64,000 nt of DNA from Oceaniferula spumae (GTDB taxonomy: Bacteria; Verrucomicrobiota; Verrucomicrobiia; Verrucomicrobiales; Akkermansiaceae): positions 3,596,001 to 3,660,000 of the forward strand of contig NZ_AP026866.1 of assembly GCF_042849255.1 (NCBI RefSeq), in the 5' to 3' direction. The stretch's first letter is position 1. Every line of letters starts with the position of its first letter. Below the pieces are notes generated by a model. That model was not told where the DNA came from. It searched no databases and was given only the letters and a program-made list of their open reading frames with translations. Positions 46,065 to 54,488 of the stretch are shown here, piece by piece. A program made the translations under genes and the position numbers.

Positions 46065-46691
46065 ATGAAAATCCGCCGATCCATTTTTCTACCAGCTTTC
46101 TGCGCAGTCGCCATGACTGCCACCACGGCACACGCCGCTAATGTCATCGTGGATGGTGGCTTTGAAGGGACGTTGACCACTGATGGTCCTCCATTCGTCG
46201 GATTTTGGGAGGGGTTCTCTGCTAGCAACGCAACATCGGAATTCGGAACCACCAATCCACGCAGCGGCAGCCAGCACTTGGAGCTACGTATGAACGGCTT
46301 TGTCAATGAGTTTTCTGGCGTGCTTCAGGATATTGTGGTCAGCCCAGGCGCCGAAGTGACCTACTCAGGTTGGCATTTGGAAATGGGCACTGGAGGATCG
46401 ATTGAAATCAGAATTGAATGGCGGGACTCTGTCGGCAATACGGAGATTGCACGCACCCCTAATTTGACATCTACGCCCGGGCCTGATTACGAGATGTTCT
46501 CGCTGACGGAGACCGTGCCAGCGGGGGCTGATACTGCTCGGATAGTTTATGCATCCCAGAGCTTTGGAGGCGCAAGCGATGCTGTGGTTTTTGTCGACGA
46601 CCTGACAGTTAATGTGGTTCCGGAACCCAGCAGCACAGCTATTTTCTCACTAGGAATCGTATCGCTGTTACTGCGTCGCCGCCGGGCATGA
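46065..46691 (+). CDS. PEP-CTERM secreted protein
   Basis: 208 residues: a signal peptide (FLPAFCAVAMTATTAHAA), a beta-sandwich of carbohydrate-binding-module type (NVIVDGGFEGTL ... VTYSGWHLEMGTGGSIEIRI) that resembles DUF642/CBM-like domains, and the sorting tail VPEPSSTAIFSLGIVSLLL with RRRRA. It follows the VCBS gene by 71 bases on the same strand. It lies inside the segment flanked by direct repeat A. Confidence 0.9.
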   Translation: MKIRRSIFLPAFCAVAMTATTAHAANVIVDGGFEGTLTTDGPPFVGFWEGFSASNATSEFGTTNPRSGSQHLELRMNGFVNEFSGVLQDIVVSPGAEVTYSGWHLEMGTGGSIEIRIEWRDSVGNTEIARTPNLTSTPGPDYEMFSLTETVPAGADTARIVYASQSFGGASDAVVFVDDLTVNVVPEPSSTAIFSLGIVSLLLRRRRA

Positions 46692-46738
46692 TTTAAACCT
46701 AACAAAAAGCTCGCGCGCTCACCGGGAGCGGTAGCTTG

Positions 46739-46773
46739 CGGTGATTATGGCAGCTGTGGTTCCGGAGAGCTGC
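46739..46773 (+). repeat. Direct repeat A, copy 2
   Basis: 35 bases matching 43186-43220 with one mismatch. It lies just beyond the stop of the beta-propeller gene at 46776. The two copies bracket the VCBS/ASPIC and PEP-CTERM genes. Confidence 0.85.
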
Positions 46774-46775
46774 GG

Positions 46776-48569
46776 TTACGGGTCGGGTGGATAGATCTGG
46801 CTCAAGGGGGTGAGCCGGTAAAAATTACGCGGGCCGGTCACGCTGAATTCATCGAGTACCGCTTGGGTTCCGGAGGATGGCATGAAATCGGCCCTTGTTG
46901 TCCATGGGGGCAGTAGGTTGGTACTCTGCTGGAGACGGTAGCTACGTCCCAGCATCGGCTGGAACGACACCGTCACACCGACGTCCAAAAACAATTCGAC
47001 GTTGAGTTCGGGTAGTGGCCAAGGGGAACAACGTGATACGAAGGCGTCCTCACCGGTGGTCGAAACGAGCGAGAGTGACTCGTCACACACCGCCGTGATA
47101 TTGCCGGTGAATGCGCCCACCGCAGAGGCGTTGTTATCGATCACATCGAAACCGCGCGATGGCCGCCACTGGGTGGGGGCAGCAACATCGTTGACGATCG
47201 AGGCACCCCCGCCACCAAAGCGCCGCACCATGATATGGTCCTGACCGCTTGAGATCCCCCACAGGAAACCGTCGCCTTGGTCAGCCGTGAAACTCTCGCT
47301 GGAAACGCCCGTGGTGGAAAAATAATTGAACTCGCTGAACCCGAATGTAATGCCTCCCGCAATGGCGAATTGCTCGGATCCTTCGATATAAAGGGATGTG
47401 AGTGTAGGGCTCAGCCCTCTCATGGTGTGCAGGAATCCGGAGTATTCCAGAGGGCTGCCATGGGCCGAAACGCGACCAAAAAAACAGCCTTGGGATGAGC
47501 CGATTGATCGCCAATTGTTGGGGTTTTCACCAAACCCAATCGCCTGTGAAAAATCGCCACCGATCCATACAGTAGGAGTTCCCAGTGCGTTATAGGACCA
47601 CTCCACGGCATTGACCACGGCACTCGCAGGACAATGCAAGGGACTTGCGGCGACCAAGGATAGATCATCTTGGTTAAAAGTGGCGACATATCCATCGCTG
47701 CCGCTGCCGGTCGAAGTCTCGTTATGAACTCCAGATCCCGGATCAAAATCAACAGTGCCTGAAAAACTGCCCACCACGTGAATCCAATCGTCCGCGTGCT
47801 GGAAGGTAACGTCCATTGCCACGTCAGTCCCGCTACCACCCAAGCGGAATCGGTTCGACGATGCTCCAGTGCTAGTCAGGAGGGTGACAAAAATATCCGT
47901 GCTGCCGGCGTTGGAAAAGAGGGACACTGGGGACCCTGTAAGGCTGTCAAAGGTAGCCTCGCCGCTGAAGTGCCCCACCACGGCGAAGGATTCCGTGCTG
48001 AATCTTCTCACACTGTGCACTGCTTGTGGAATGATGGCTTCCGTGCAACGGAAATGGGAGTGTGATGCAAGTGAGGGCGTGGACCCCGATGTATTTAGCC
48101 TGAACACAAAACCGTCCAGACTACTGCCAGTGGAGGTGATCACTGGATCCGATGCACCGGTGCCGAAGCGGATCTGCCCAGTGAACGAGCCACAAACCAC
48201 AATGTTATCGCTTGTGGTTAGACAAAGTCCGGTCGCGTTATGCACACCACTTCCACTCCCCACGCAATGAAAGACCCAGCGGAGTTCTCCTGCGGCATTG
48301 TAAGCAGCCACGTAGAGGTCCCGGCCTGTGCCCGAGGCGGTGCGGTTCACGGTGACACCCGGCTGTGGAGCAAAATCCACCGTGCCTGAGAATGTGCCTG
48401 CCACGTAACTGTTGCCAACGCTGTCCACCACGACATCATTGGCGGTCTGGTTTCCGCTGGCGGAGAGGGCGAAAAAGGTATCGTCAGCAATCACTGACAT
48501 CTGGCAAAGCCAGAAACTGAGGAAGCAAAGCAGCGCATGATGCTTCCCGTGAAATAGATGTTTTTTCAT
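46776..48569 (-). CDS. Secreted SBBP-type beta-propeller protein
   Basis: 597 residues from the ATG at 48569 (MKKHLFHGKHHALLCFLSFW, a signal peptide). It consists of repeated blades of the SBBP (seven-bladed propeller) type: DVVVDSVGNSYVAGTFSGTVDF, DNIVVCGSFTGQIRFG, DVTFQHADDWIHVVGSFSGTVDFDPG and others. The C-terminal 70 residues (VSFQPMLGRSYRLQQSTNL) form the beta domain typical of Verrucomicrobial secreted proteins that end in FYRLTP. Part of it is duplicated in decayed form at 43212. Confidence 0.85.
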   Translation of the reverse strand: MKKHLFHGKHHALLCFLSFWLCQMSVIADDTFFALSASGNQTANDVVVDSVGNSYVAGTFSGTVDFAPQPGVTVNRTASGTGRDLYVAAYNAAGELRWVFHCVGSGSGVHNATGLCLTTSDNIVVCGSFTGQIRFGTGASDPVITSTGSSLDGFVFRLNTSGSTPSLASHSHFRCTEAIIPQAVHSVRRFSTESFAVVGHFSGEATFDSLTGSPVSLFSNAGSTDIFVTLLTSTGASSNRFRLGGSGTDVAMDVTFQHADDWIHVVGSFSGTVDFDPGSGVHNETSTGSGSDGYVATFNQDDLSLVAASPLHCPASAVVNAVEWSYNALGTPTVWIGGDFSQAIGFGENPNNWRSIGSSQGCFFGRVSAHGSPLEYSGFLHTMRGLSPTLTSLYIEGSEQFAIAGGITFGFSEFNYFSTTGVSSESFTADQGDGFLWGISSGQDHIMVRRFGGGGASIVNDVAAPTQWRPSRGFDVIDNNASAVGAFTGNITAVCDESLSLVSTTGEDAFVSRCSPWPLPELNVELFLDVGVTVSFQPMLGRSYRLQQSTNLLPPWTTRADFMPSSGTQAVLDEFSVTGPRNFYRLTPLSQIYPPDP

Positions 48570-48643
48570 ACATAACCCATACATAATCAGTAATATGAGG
48601 TCAATGTAATTGCGGTGGACGGCCGCCGCCAGGCAAGATGATC

Positions 48644-48682
48644 CAATAAAAAACCCGCTGCGCCACGAATGACGAGCGGGTT
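48644..48682 (-). terminator. Rho-independent terminator after peroxiredoxin gene
   Basis: Reading leftward, AACCCGCT pairs with AGCGGGTT around an 18-base loop and is followed by TTTTTATTGG. It lies 21 bases past the peroxiredoxin stop. Confidence 0.85.
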
Positions 48683-48702
48683 GAGTGATTGGTTAGGCTG
48701 AC

Positions 48703-49329
48703 TTACTTGGAAAGGTAGCCGGAAACACCTTCGTGGGTGGCGGACATGGCGTCGTCGCCTTTTTGCCAGTCCATCGGGCAGACTTCGCCGTGTTGCTCGA
48801 AGTGCTGCAGGGCGTCGATCACGCGCAGGCACTCTTTGACAGAGCGGCCGAGTGGCATGTTGTTGACCACCTGGTGCTGGACGATGCCGGCTTTGTCGAT
48901 GAGGAACAGACCGCGGTAGGCGACCATTTCACCTTCGACAGCGAGGTTGCCGTCTTCGTCCTCGGTGTATTCACCGGCGAGCACGTCGTAGGCGTTAGAG
49001 ATGGTTTTGTTAGTGTCGGCTACCAGCGGGTAGTTGACACCTTGGATGCCGCCTTTGCTCTTGGGAGTCTGGAGCCAGGCCCAGTGGGAGAACTCAGTGT
49101 CAGTGGAGCAGCCGACGACTTGCACGTTGCGGCTCTCGAACTCTTTGATTTCCTCCTGGAAACGGTGCAGTTCGGTCGGGCAGACGAAGGTGAAATCTTT
49201 TGGGTAGAAGAAGAGCACGACGTATTTCTCACCGATGTATTGGTCGAGGCTGAAGTGTTCGAGCATGGTTTCTCCTTTGACGGCTTTGGCAGTAAAGGAC
49301 GGGGCTGGTTTTCCTACGAGTACGGACAT
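48703..49329 (-). CDS. 2-Cys peroxiredoxin (AhpC/Prx)
   Basis: 208 residues. The peroxidatic Cys is in DFTFVCPTELHRF near residue 50 and the resolving Cys is in HGEVCPMDWQKGD near residue 180. The typical LIDKAGIVQHQVVNNMPLGR is present, as are the conserved Arg and Thr. It reduces hydrogen peroxide and alkyl peroxides in the cytoplasm with thioredoxin or AhpF as partner. It is a single-gene unit with its own terminator, divergent from the gene at 49441. Confidence 0.96.
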   Translation of the reverse strand: MSVLVGKPAPSFTAKAVKGETMLEHFSLDQYIGEKYVVLFFYPKDFTFVCPTELHRFQEEIKEFESRNVQVVGCSTDTEFSHWAWLQTPKSKGGIQGVNYPLVADTNKTISNAYDVLAGEYTEDEDGNLAVEGEMVAYRGLFLIDKAGIVQHQVVNNMPLGRSVKECLRVIDALQHFEQHGEVCPMDWQKGDDAMSATHEGVSGYLSK

Positions 49330-49440
49330 TTTGAATAGTGAATTTAGAATGTTGAATAGTGAATAAGGCGGGGGCTACATAGGGGAGGATCGGCTGGAAT
49401 CAAGTGGTTTTTTCTTCTGAAAATAAGAAAGTTGTTCACA

Positions 49441-49983
49441 ATGAACGAGATGGATGGGAAGAAAGCGAGGCGTGGGAAAGGTCTGAAGATCACGGCGGTA
49501 TTGCTCTTGCTGTTAGGAGCTGTGGGCTACGGCTATTTCCGCTATCAGCATCCTTACGGTTCATCGCATCACTGTAGTAAGATGTTTCCACTTTTCTTCC
49601 ATGAGTATGCTGAGGATCACGATGGAAATTATCCTTCAGCCGGAGGGGAGGCGGCCTCGCTGGCCCTGTTGGTTGACTACGGTATGCCGGTGAAGTTTTT
49701 GGCCGGCAAATCCGTCTCTCCATCCGACACGGAAAAATACTACGCCCAACACGGCACTCTGAGCGATGAGGTCTGCGGCTGGCATTACGTGGAAGGTTTG
49801 AAAAATACCGATCCGTCAGAACTGGCAATCATGTGGCCGAAAGTCCCGCTCGGCCACAACGGAGAACGTCTCAAGCGACCCGCCTACGAGGTCATCTTCA
49901 TCGATGGCAGCATTCGTTATATCGAAGTGACCAAGTGGCAAGGCTTCCTCGCTGATCAGGAGCGATTACGAACATCTCGTTAA
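49441..49983 (+). CDS. Membrane-anchored protein with pseudopilin-type ending
   Basis: 180 residues from the ATG at 49441. A basic N-terminus (GKKARRGKGLK) and one membrane helix (ITAVLLLLLGAVGYGYF) are followed by an extracytoplasmic domain with two cysteines (HHCSKMFPLFFHEYAEDHDG, SDEVCGWHYVEG) that ends with YEVIFIDGSIRYIE. That ending resembles the globular part of pseudopilins from this phylum. No pilin-type cleavage site is seen. Function unknown. Confidence 0.8.
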   Translation: MNEMDGKKARRGKGLKITAVLLLLLGAVGYGYFRYQHPYGSSHHCSKMFPLFFHEYAEDHDGNYPSAGGEAASLALLVDYGMPVKFLAGKSVSPSDTEKYYAQHGTLSDEVCGWHYVEGLKNTDPSELAIMWPKVPLGHNGERLKRPAYEVIFIDGSIRYIEVTKWQGFLADQERLRTSR

Positions 49984-50035
49984 AACGGTCGGGCAACTGT
50001 GGCAGAGCTCATCAGGTAACTCGAGTTGGTGTGCC

Positions 50036-50215
50036 GCTAGTCTCGCTGCGATGAAGTTCCCGAAGTCGGTCGCAGGCTGCCCTCGATGAAAATATCTTCG
50101 AGTCGTTTCCGCGCTTTCAACATTGAAAGTAAGGGAGCCTCGGAGGCTTTATCTATAGGGGATATTTTATTTCGTTGAGTAAGTAGTTTCTGTCTGTAGA
50201 ATGATATTTCTCACC
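50036..50215 (-). pseudogene. Possible 3' fragment of an unknown gene
   Basis: On the minus strand 57 codons without a start codon read KLLTQRNKISPIDKASEAPL, LLSMLKARKRLEDIFIEGSL and RPTSGTSSQRD before a TAG. The residue pattern looks coding, but no homologous family comes to mind and there is no ORF upstream, so it is either a decayed gene end or chance. A short hairpin AGCCTCGGAGGCT lies within it. It occupies most of the 272-base gap ahead of the PEP-CTERM gene at 50256, which must also contain that gene's promoter. Confidence 0.25.
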
Positions 50216-50255
50216 TCAAGTTCTGAGGTTCTACGCATCAAATCAATTTTAAATC

Positions 50256-50936
50256 ATGAAAACAATTAATACACTAGCTTGCTTATCAGTGCTCGCGGCA
50301 TCTTCAGCCAATGCGGCATTGGTCGATTTTACAGTCAACAATGCTACTCAAAATGGTGTGGCCAATATCGTGCCTCTGAATGACGTGGATTTGGGAAGCG
50401 GAATTACAGCGGATATATCTGTCACAGCATCGGGAGACCTAGACAGTCACAACGCTGGTCTTGGAAGTGGCACCCAGTTGGGGGGAGGTGAATCGCTTAC
50501 GTTCACATTTAGTGATATCCAAGGGTTAGGTTTAGGAGAGTCGGTATTCTTTCAGATTAATAGTTATCTTTCTACGGATGGATCCGTGGGTGGATACGTA
50601 TTCAATTCCCCCAATGCGAATCTTTTCACTTCATTTGACATCACTGTTGATGGTGGAGCCACTATTGTTGGCACAGTAGATGAGAATATTGCGACTACAG
50701 TATCAGGTTTTGACCTCAATTTCTCCACTGCAGCAGCTGTGGATACTCAAGAATATGAACTCTTTTCTCCTGTGTCATTCAATACCAGTTTCACGGTTGC
50801 AAATAATGTGACGCAAAATGGTGACAATTACTACGTCCAAGGATTCGATATTGAGGCCGTCGTTGTACCAGAACCTTCATCCATGGCTCTCTTAGGGCTC
50901 GGTGCGCTTGGTGTATTGCTCAGACGCCGTCGTTAG
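50256..50936 (+). CDS. PEP-CTERM secreted protein
   Basis: 226 residues: a signal peptide (INTLACLSVLAASSANAA), a low-complexity Asn/Thr/Ser/Val-rich beta domain (FTVNNATQNGVANIVPLND, GGGESLTFTFSDIQGLGLGE), and the sorting tail VPEPSSMALLGLGALGVLL ending RRRR. The coding sequence is AT-richer than the chromosome average. A strong terminator follows. Confidence 0.92.
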   Translation: MKTINTLACLSVLAASSANAALVDFTVNNATQNGVANIVPLNDVDLGSGITADISVTASGDLDSHNAGLGSGTQLGGGESLTFTFSDIQGLGLGESVFFQINSYLSTDGSVGGYVFNSPNANLFTSFDITVDGGATIVGTVDENIATTVSGFDLNFSTAAAVDTQEYELFSPVSFNTSFTVANNVTQNGDNYYVQGFDIEAVVVPEPSSMALLGLGALGVLLRRRR

Positions 50937-50954
50937 TATCCTGTCTATTTCCAG

Positions 50955-50994
50955 GAAGCTGTGTCATGTCTAACATGACACAGCTTCTTTTTTT
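50955..50994 (+). terminator. Very strong rho-independent terminator
   Basis: A perfect 15-bp stem (GAAGCTGTGTCATGT / ACATGACACAGCTTC) with a three-base loop is followed by seven T. It closes the PEP-CTERM gene 19 bases after the stop. Confidence 0.95.
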
Positions 50995-51095
50995 GTGAGT
51001 ATCCAGTAGGGCATACTGATTAGGGGGGGCACGTTCCCTGTGGGCTAGGCAGAGAGAACCACTATCAGACAGCGAGGCGAAGATCCGCCGCCACT

Positions 51096-51142
51096 AGTCC
51101 TTCTTCTTCATAAGAGGGAAGAGCACCACTCCGTGAGTGCTC
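51096..51142 (-). pseudogene. Decayed duplicate of the lysS 3' end
   Basis: On the minus strand this reads THGVVLFPLMKKKD followed by TAG, aligned codon by codon with the end of lysS (TIRDVVLFPLLKKKD then TGA) at 52295-52340. It is in the same orientation as lysS and separated from it by the PEP-CTERM gene at 51290. Upstream codons have lost similarity. The remainder of the 353-base gap (50995-51289) holds the promoter region of that PEP-CTERM gene and nothing else I can recognise. Confidence 0.75.
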
Positions 51143-51289
51143 GGAGGGACGCTTTGCGTGCTGATGAGGCCGGTATAAGGTGTAAAAGGGATACTGTTAT
51201 GTCAGATTCCCGAGGGTTCTATCTAGACAGTAAGTTTTCACGGCTTATAATATGCGTCCATTTCATTTGATGCATTAATTACGATAATA

Positions 51290-52171
51290 ATGAACATTAA
51301 GACACTACTACCAGTTGGAGGTCTCGCATTGATGGCTGGGGTCACCCCCCTGTCTGCAGCGCTGACTACGTATTTCGACCATGATTTTCAGAACGGCACT
51401 AACGGTCCGCTCAGTGGTGCAGGCGCACTTGGGACTCCAGCCGTCGGCACAATTGCAGCGAGCGGAGGCCATGTAGGCGAGAATGTTTATACCAGTGGTA
51501 ACAATGGAAGCAACAATGCCATTACTACTGTCAATGGATCCTTCAATGACACGGGGACTCCAGCTGGAAATTTTCTCACCACCACAATGTCCTCGGCAAT
51601 CGATCTCTCCGCAGGTGCGGTAAGCGTCGATTTTTCTTTGGGTATTTTCGGCACGAACAATGCGAATGAATTCAAACTTGTTCACGTCATTGGCTACTCC
51701 AGTTCAAACACTGAAGTTTTTCAGATTACCATGCGTGCTGGAAGTGGGAATGGTTCACGTGCTGTCTTTGCCCGGCAAACTGGCGAAGATGATACCGAAT
51801 TTGCCGCAGGCAGCTTCTCTTCAATCGAGGGCACTAGAATTCTCAATGGCATTGACGATAGTATCATTTCTACAGATACAACTATGGCACCCGATGATTT
51901 AGTCGATGTCAGCCTTACTCTCAATGGCAGCACTTGGGATGCAAGCGCAGCAAGCGGTTCGGGCGATACGCCAGCCACTGGGCTCGCCATTGACGGTGGA
52001 GCGACGGACCTGTCTTACATTCAATTCTTCACCTCCCACAACAGTTCCGTAAACGGTCAAAACAAGGGTGTTTGGGTGGATAATATTCTCGTAACTCAAG
52101 TCCCTGAGCCATCCTCCGCCGCTTTGTTCGGTCTGGGTGGAATAGCTCTGATCCTTCGTCGTAAAAAGTAA
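51290..52171 (+). CDS. PEP-CTERM secreted protein
   Basis: 293 residues: a signal peptide (LLPVGGLALMAGVTPLSAA), a beta-sandwich domain of about 240 residues rich in Gly/Ser/Asn/Thr (FDHDFQNGTNGPLSGAGALG, SVDFSLGIFGTNNANEFKLV, GVWVDNILVTQ), and the tail VPEPSSAALFGLGGIALIL with RRKK. It sits directly at the 3' end of lysS (convergent) and is bracketed on the other side by the lysS 3'-end duplicate. Confidence 0.92.
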   Translation: MNIKTLLPVGGLALMAGVTPLSAALTTYFDHDFQNGTNGPLSGAGALGTPAVGTIAASGGHVGENVYTSGNNGSNNAITTVNGSFNDTGTPAGNFLTTTMSSAIDLSAGAVSVDFSLGIFGTNNANEFKLVHVIGYSSSNTEVFQITMRAGSGNGSRAVFARQTGEDDTEFAAGSFSSIEGTRILNGIDDSIISTDTTMAPDDLVDVSLTLNGSTWDASAASGSGDTPATGLAIDGGATDLSYIQFFTSHNSSVNGQNKGVWVDNILVTQVPEPSSAALFGLGGIALILRRKK

Positions 52172-52198
52172 TCATTCAGCGTTCAAAAACGTTTCATG

Positions 52199-52228
52199 AC
52201 GGAAGAACTTCGGTTCTTCCGTTTTTTA
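52199..52228 (+). terminator. Rho-independent terminator with TTCG tetraloop
   Basis: A perfect 10-bp stem ACGGAAGAAC / GTTCTTCCGT closed by a C(TTCG)G tetraloop is followed by TTTTT. It ends the PEP-CTERM gene; it may also stop lysS read-through from the other side. Confidence 0.95.
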
Positions 52229-52294
52229 TGTCCCGGTCTTTGACCGACGACAGAGTCCTACGCGAATTCCTATTGCTAGCCACTGAGGGTCGAC

Positions 52295-53782
52295 TCAGTC
52301 CTTCTTCTTGAGAAGAGGGAAGAGAACCACGTCACGAATCGTCGGGGCGCCGGTGAGCATCATTATCAGGCGATCGATGCCAATGCCGATGCCGCCTGCG
52401 GGTGGCATGCCGTTCTCGAGGGTCTCGATGAAGTCGTGATCGATCTTCTGCTCTTCCTCGCCACCGGCCTGGTGTTCGAGGCGCTGGCGCTGGACGTCAG
52501 GATCGTTAAGCTCGGAGTAGCCGGGGGAAATTTCCTGACCGTTGATGATGAGCTCGTAAACCTCGACGGTTTCCTTCCCCTTCTCGCCGCCGGGGGTGAC
52601 TTTGGCCAATGGGATGAGCTCGGAGGCGACGCGGGTGACAAAGCACGGATCGAAGGTGTGTTCCTCGACTTTCTTTTCGAAAACTTGCTGGACGACCTCG
52701 TAGTCCTCCATGCCATCGGAGATCTGCACGCCGAGTTCATCGCACTTGGCGCGGCGGGCTTCCGGGGTGATGTCGAAGAAATCGTCACCGGCGACCTCTT
52801 TGATGAGATCGTGGTAATTGGCGCGTTTCCACGGGCGCTGGAGGTTGATGGTGCGGATGACGTTGCCTTCCTCGTCCTTGTGTTCGATTTCCAGACCGCC
52901 GCAGAATTTCTCCGCGAGGTGGCAGGTCATTTCTTCCACCATGTTCGCCATGGTTTCAAAATCAGCAAAGGCTTCATAGGCCTCGAGCATGGTGAACTCA
53001 GGGTTGTGACGACGGCTAATGCCCTCGTTGCGGAAGTTGCGGTTGAGTTCGAAAACTTTGGTGAAGCCTCCGACTAACAGACGCTTGAGGAACAGCTCCG
53101 GAGCGATGCGCAGGGTGAGGTCCATGCCGAGTGCGTTGTGGTAGGTTTCAAAAGGACGGGCAGCAGCACCACCGGCCACGCTTTGCAGCATGGGGGTTTC
53201 TACTTCGAGATAGCCGCGGGTGTGCAGGAAGCTGCGGATCTCAGCGATCATTTGTGAGCGCGTGAGGAAGACTTTGGCACTGTCCTCATTTGACATGAGG
53301 TCGAGGTGGCGCTTGCGGTATTTGATCTCGCGGTCGGCCACGCCGTGCCACTTGTCGGGCATCGGACGCAGAGATTTGCTGAGCACGGTGAGTTTTTCCA
53401 CCTTCACAGACGGCTCGCCTTTTCCGGTGGTGAAGGTTTCGCCCTCGACGCCAATCCAATCGCCAAGGTCTAACAATTTATAAGCCGCCCAGTCGGTTTC
53501 GCTGACGCCTTTTTGGTTGAGGTAAATCTGGATACGACCTTCGACGTCGCCGAGGGTGGCGAAGACGGATTTGCCCATGTCGCGGATGGCGGTGAGGCGA
53601 CCGGCGATGGTGACCGGTTTCTCGTCAGCGAAGTCAGCCTTGAGGGCACCGGGTGTGGTGGTGGTCTCGAATTTGCCGCCGAAGGGGTCGATTCCCAGCT
53701 CGCGGAGCTTGGCGAGTTTGTCGCGGCGAATTGTGATCAATTCTGCTTCGGTGGATTGTGGCGTGTCATTCTGGTCGCTCAT
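52295..53782 (-). CDS. lysS: Lysyl-tRNA synthetase (class II)
   Basis: 495 residues. An N-terminal OB-fold anticodon-binding domain (VTIAGRLTAIRDMGKSVFATL) is followed by the class II catalytic core with motif 1 around TRSQMIAEIRSFLHTRGYLEVETPML (shown as MIAEIRSFLHTRGYLEVETP), motif 2 FELNRNFRNEGISRRHNPEF and motif 3 GGIGIGIDRLIMMLTG. It charges tRNA-Lys. The final VVLFPLLKKKD is duplicated in decayed form at 51096. Confidence 0.98.
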   Translation of the reverse strand: MSDQNDTPQSTEAELITIRRDKLAKLRELGIDPFGGKFETTTTPGALKADFADEKPVTIAGRLTAIRDMGKSVFATLGDVEGRIQIYLNQKGVSETDWAAYKLLDLGDWIGVEGETFTTGKGEPSVKVEKLTVLSKSLRPMPDKWHGVADREIKYRKRHLDLMSNEDSAKVFLTRSQMIAEIRSFLHTRGYLEVETPMLQSVAGGAAARPFETYHNALGMDLTLRIAPELFLKRLLVGGFTKVFELNRNFRNEGISRRHNPEFTMLEAYEAFADFETMANMVEEMTCHLAEKFCGGLEIEHKDEEGNVIRTINLQRPWKRANYHDLIKEVAGDDFFDITPEARRAKCDELGVQISDGMEDYEVVQQVFEKKVEEHTFDPCFVTRVASELIPLAKVTPGGEKGKETVEVYELIINGQEISPGYSELNDPDVQRQRLEHQAGGEEEQKIDHDFIETLENGMPPAGGIGIGIDRLIMMLTGAPTIRDVVLFPLLKKKD

Positions 53783-53876
53783 GGGGCGCGGAGCATAGGA
53801 GGGAAAAACCAGAATTCAAGAGCGGAAACAGCGGATTCGAGATTGCATTTCCTCAGCTTGAGCCGAGGTTTGGCGC

Positions 53877-54488
53877 ATGATTTTCCGTGTATTGATGGCC
53901 ATGTTCATGCTGGGGCAGCTGCATGCCACTCCCTTGGCCAAGTTCCATATGTTCCGGCTTGAGGATGGAAAAAAAAAGGTGGTGCAGGCACTGAAACCGG
54001 AGACCCGCTATGTGGCATATTACTTTTCTGCCTCGTGGTGTGGCCCTTGCAGAACGACCACGCCTTCGTTGGTGGCCGAGTATGATCGGATGACGGCGCA
54101 GGACAAACTGACGGTGGAAATTGTGCTGGTAGGCTCTGACCGATCCGAAAAGGACGTGATCAGATACATGGAGAACTACCAAATGCGCTGGCCTGCACTC
54201 GAGTGGGAGTCCATCCCAGACGCCAACCCATACGCGCCGGAAGGCATTCCCCATCTCGCCATCGTGGATCTGAAAACTGGTGAAGTCATTTCGAAGGGCA
54301 CAGGGCCATCAGGCGTGGAGGCGGTGGTCATGCGGATGCGCGAGTTCTCCGGAGTAAACGAAGATAAGCCGTTCAAGGCCGGAAGTTTCGCCGACCGTTA
54401 CGGTTTACTAATCGCGGTGGTTCTATCGTGCCTAGCCATTTTCCTGTTTCAGAAAAGGCGCCATGTTAGACAGACAAAAGCCGATTAA
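53877..54488 (+). CDS. Secreted/anchored thioredoxin-like (TlpA-type) protein
   Basis: 203 residues. A signal peptide (MIFRVLMAMFMLGQLHA) is followed by a thioredoxin fold with the active site SASWCGPCRTTTPSLV, a cis-Pro region in APEGIPHLAIVD, and a C-terminal membrane helix (YGLLIAVVLSCLAIFLF) followed by basic residues. It probably acts as a periplasmic thiol-disulfide oxidoreductase facing outward. Its last four bases overlap the stop of the convergent protease gene. Confidence 0.88.
   Translation: MIFRVLMAMFMLGQLHATPLAKFHMFRLEDGKKKVVQALKPETRYVAYYFSASWCGPCRTTTPSLVAEYDRMTAQDKLTVEIVLVGSDRSEKDVIRYMENYQMRWPALEWESIPDANPYAPEGIPHLAIVDLKTGEVISKGTGPSGVEAVVMRMREFSGVNEDKPFKAGSFADRYGLLIAVVLSCLAIFLFQKRRHVRQTKAD

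Noticed and set aside
51143..51289. tRNA-like GGGTTCTA string in the gap before the PEP-CTERM gene
   Set aside because: No acceptor, D or anticodon arms can be drawn around it.
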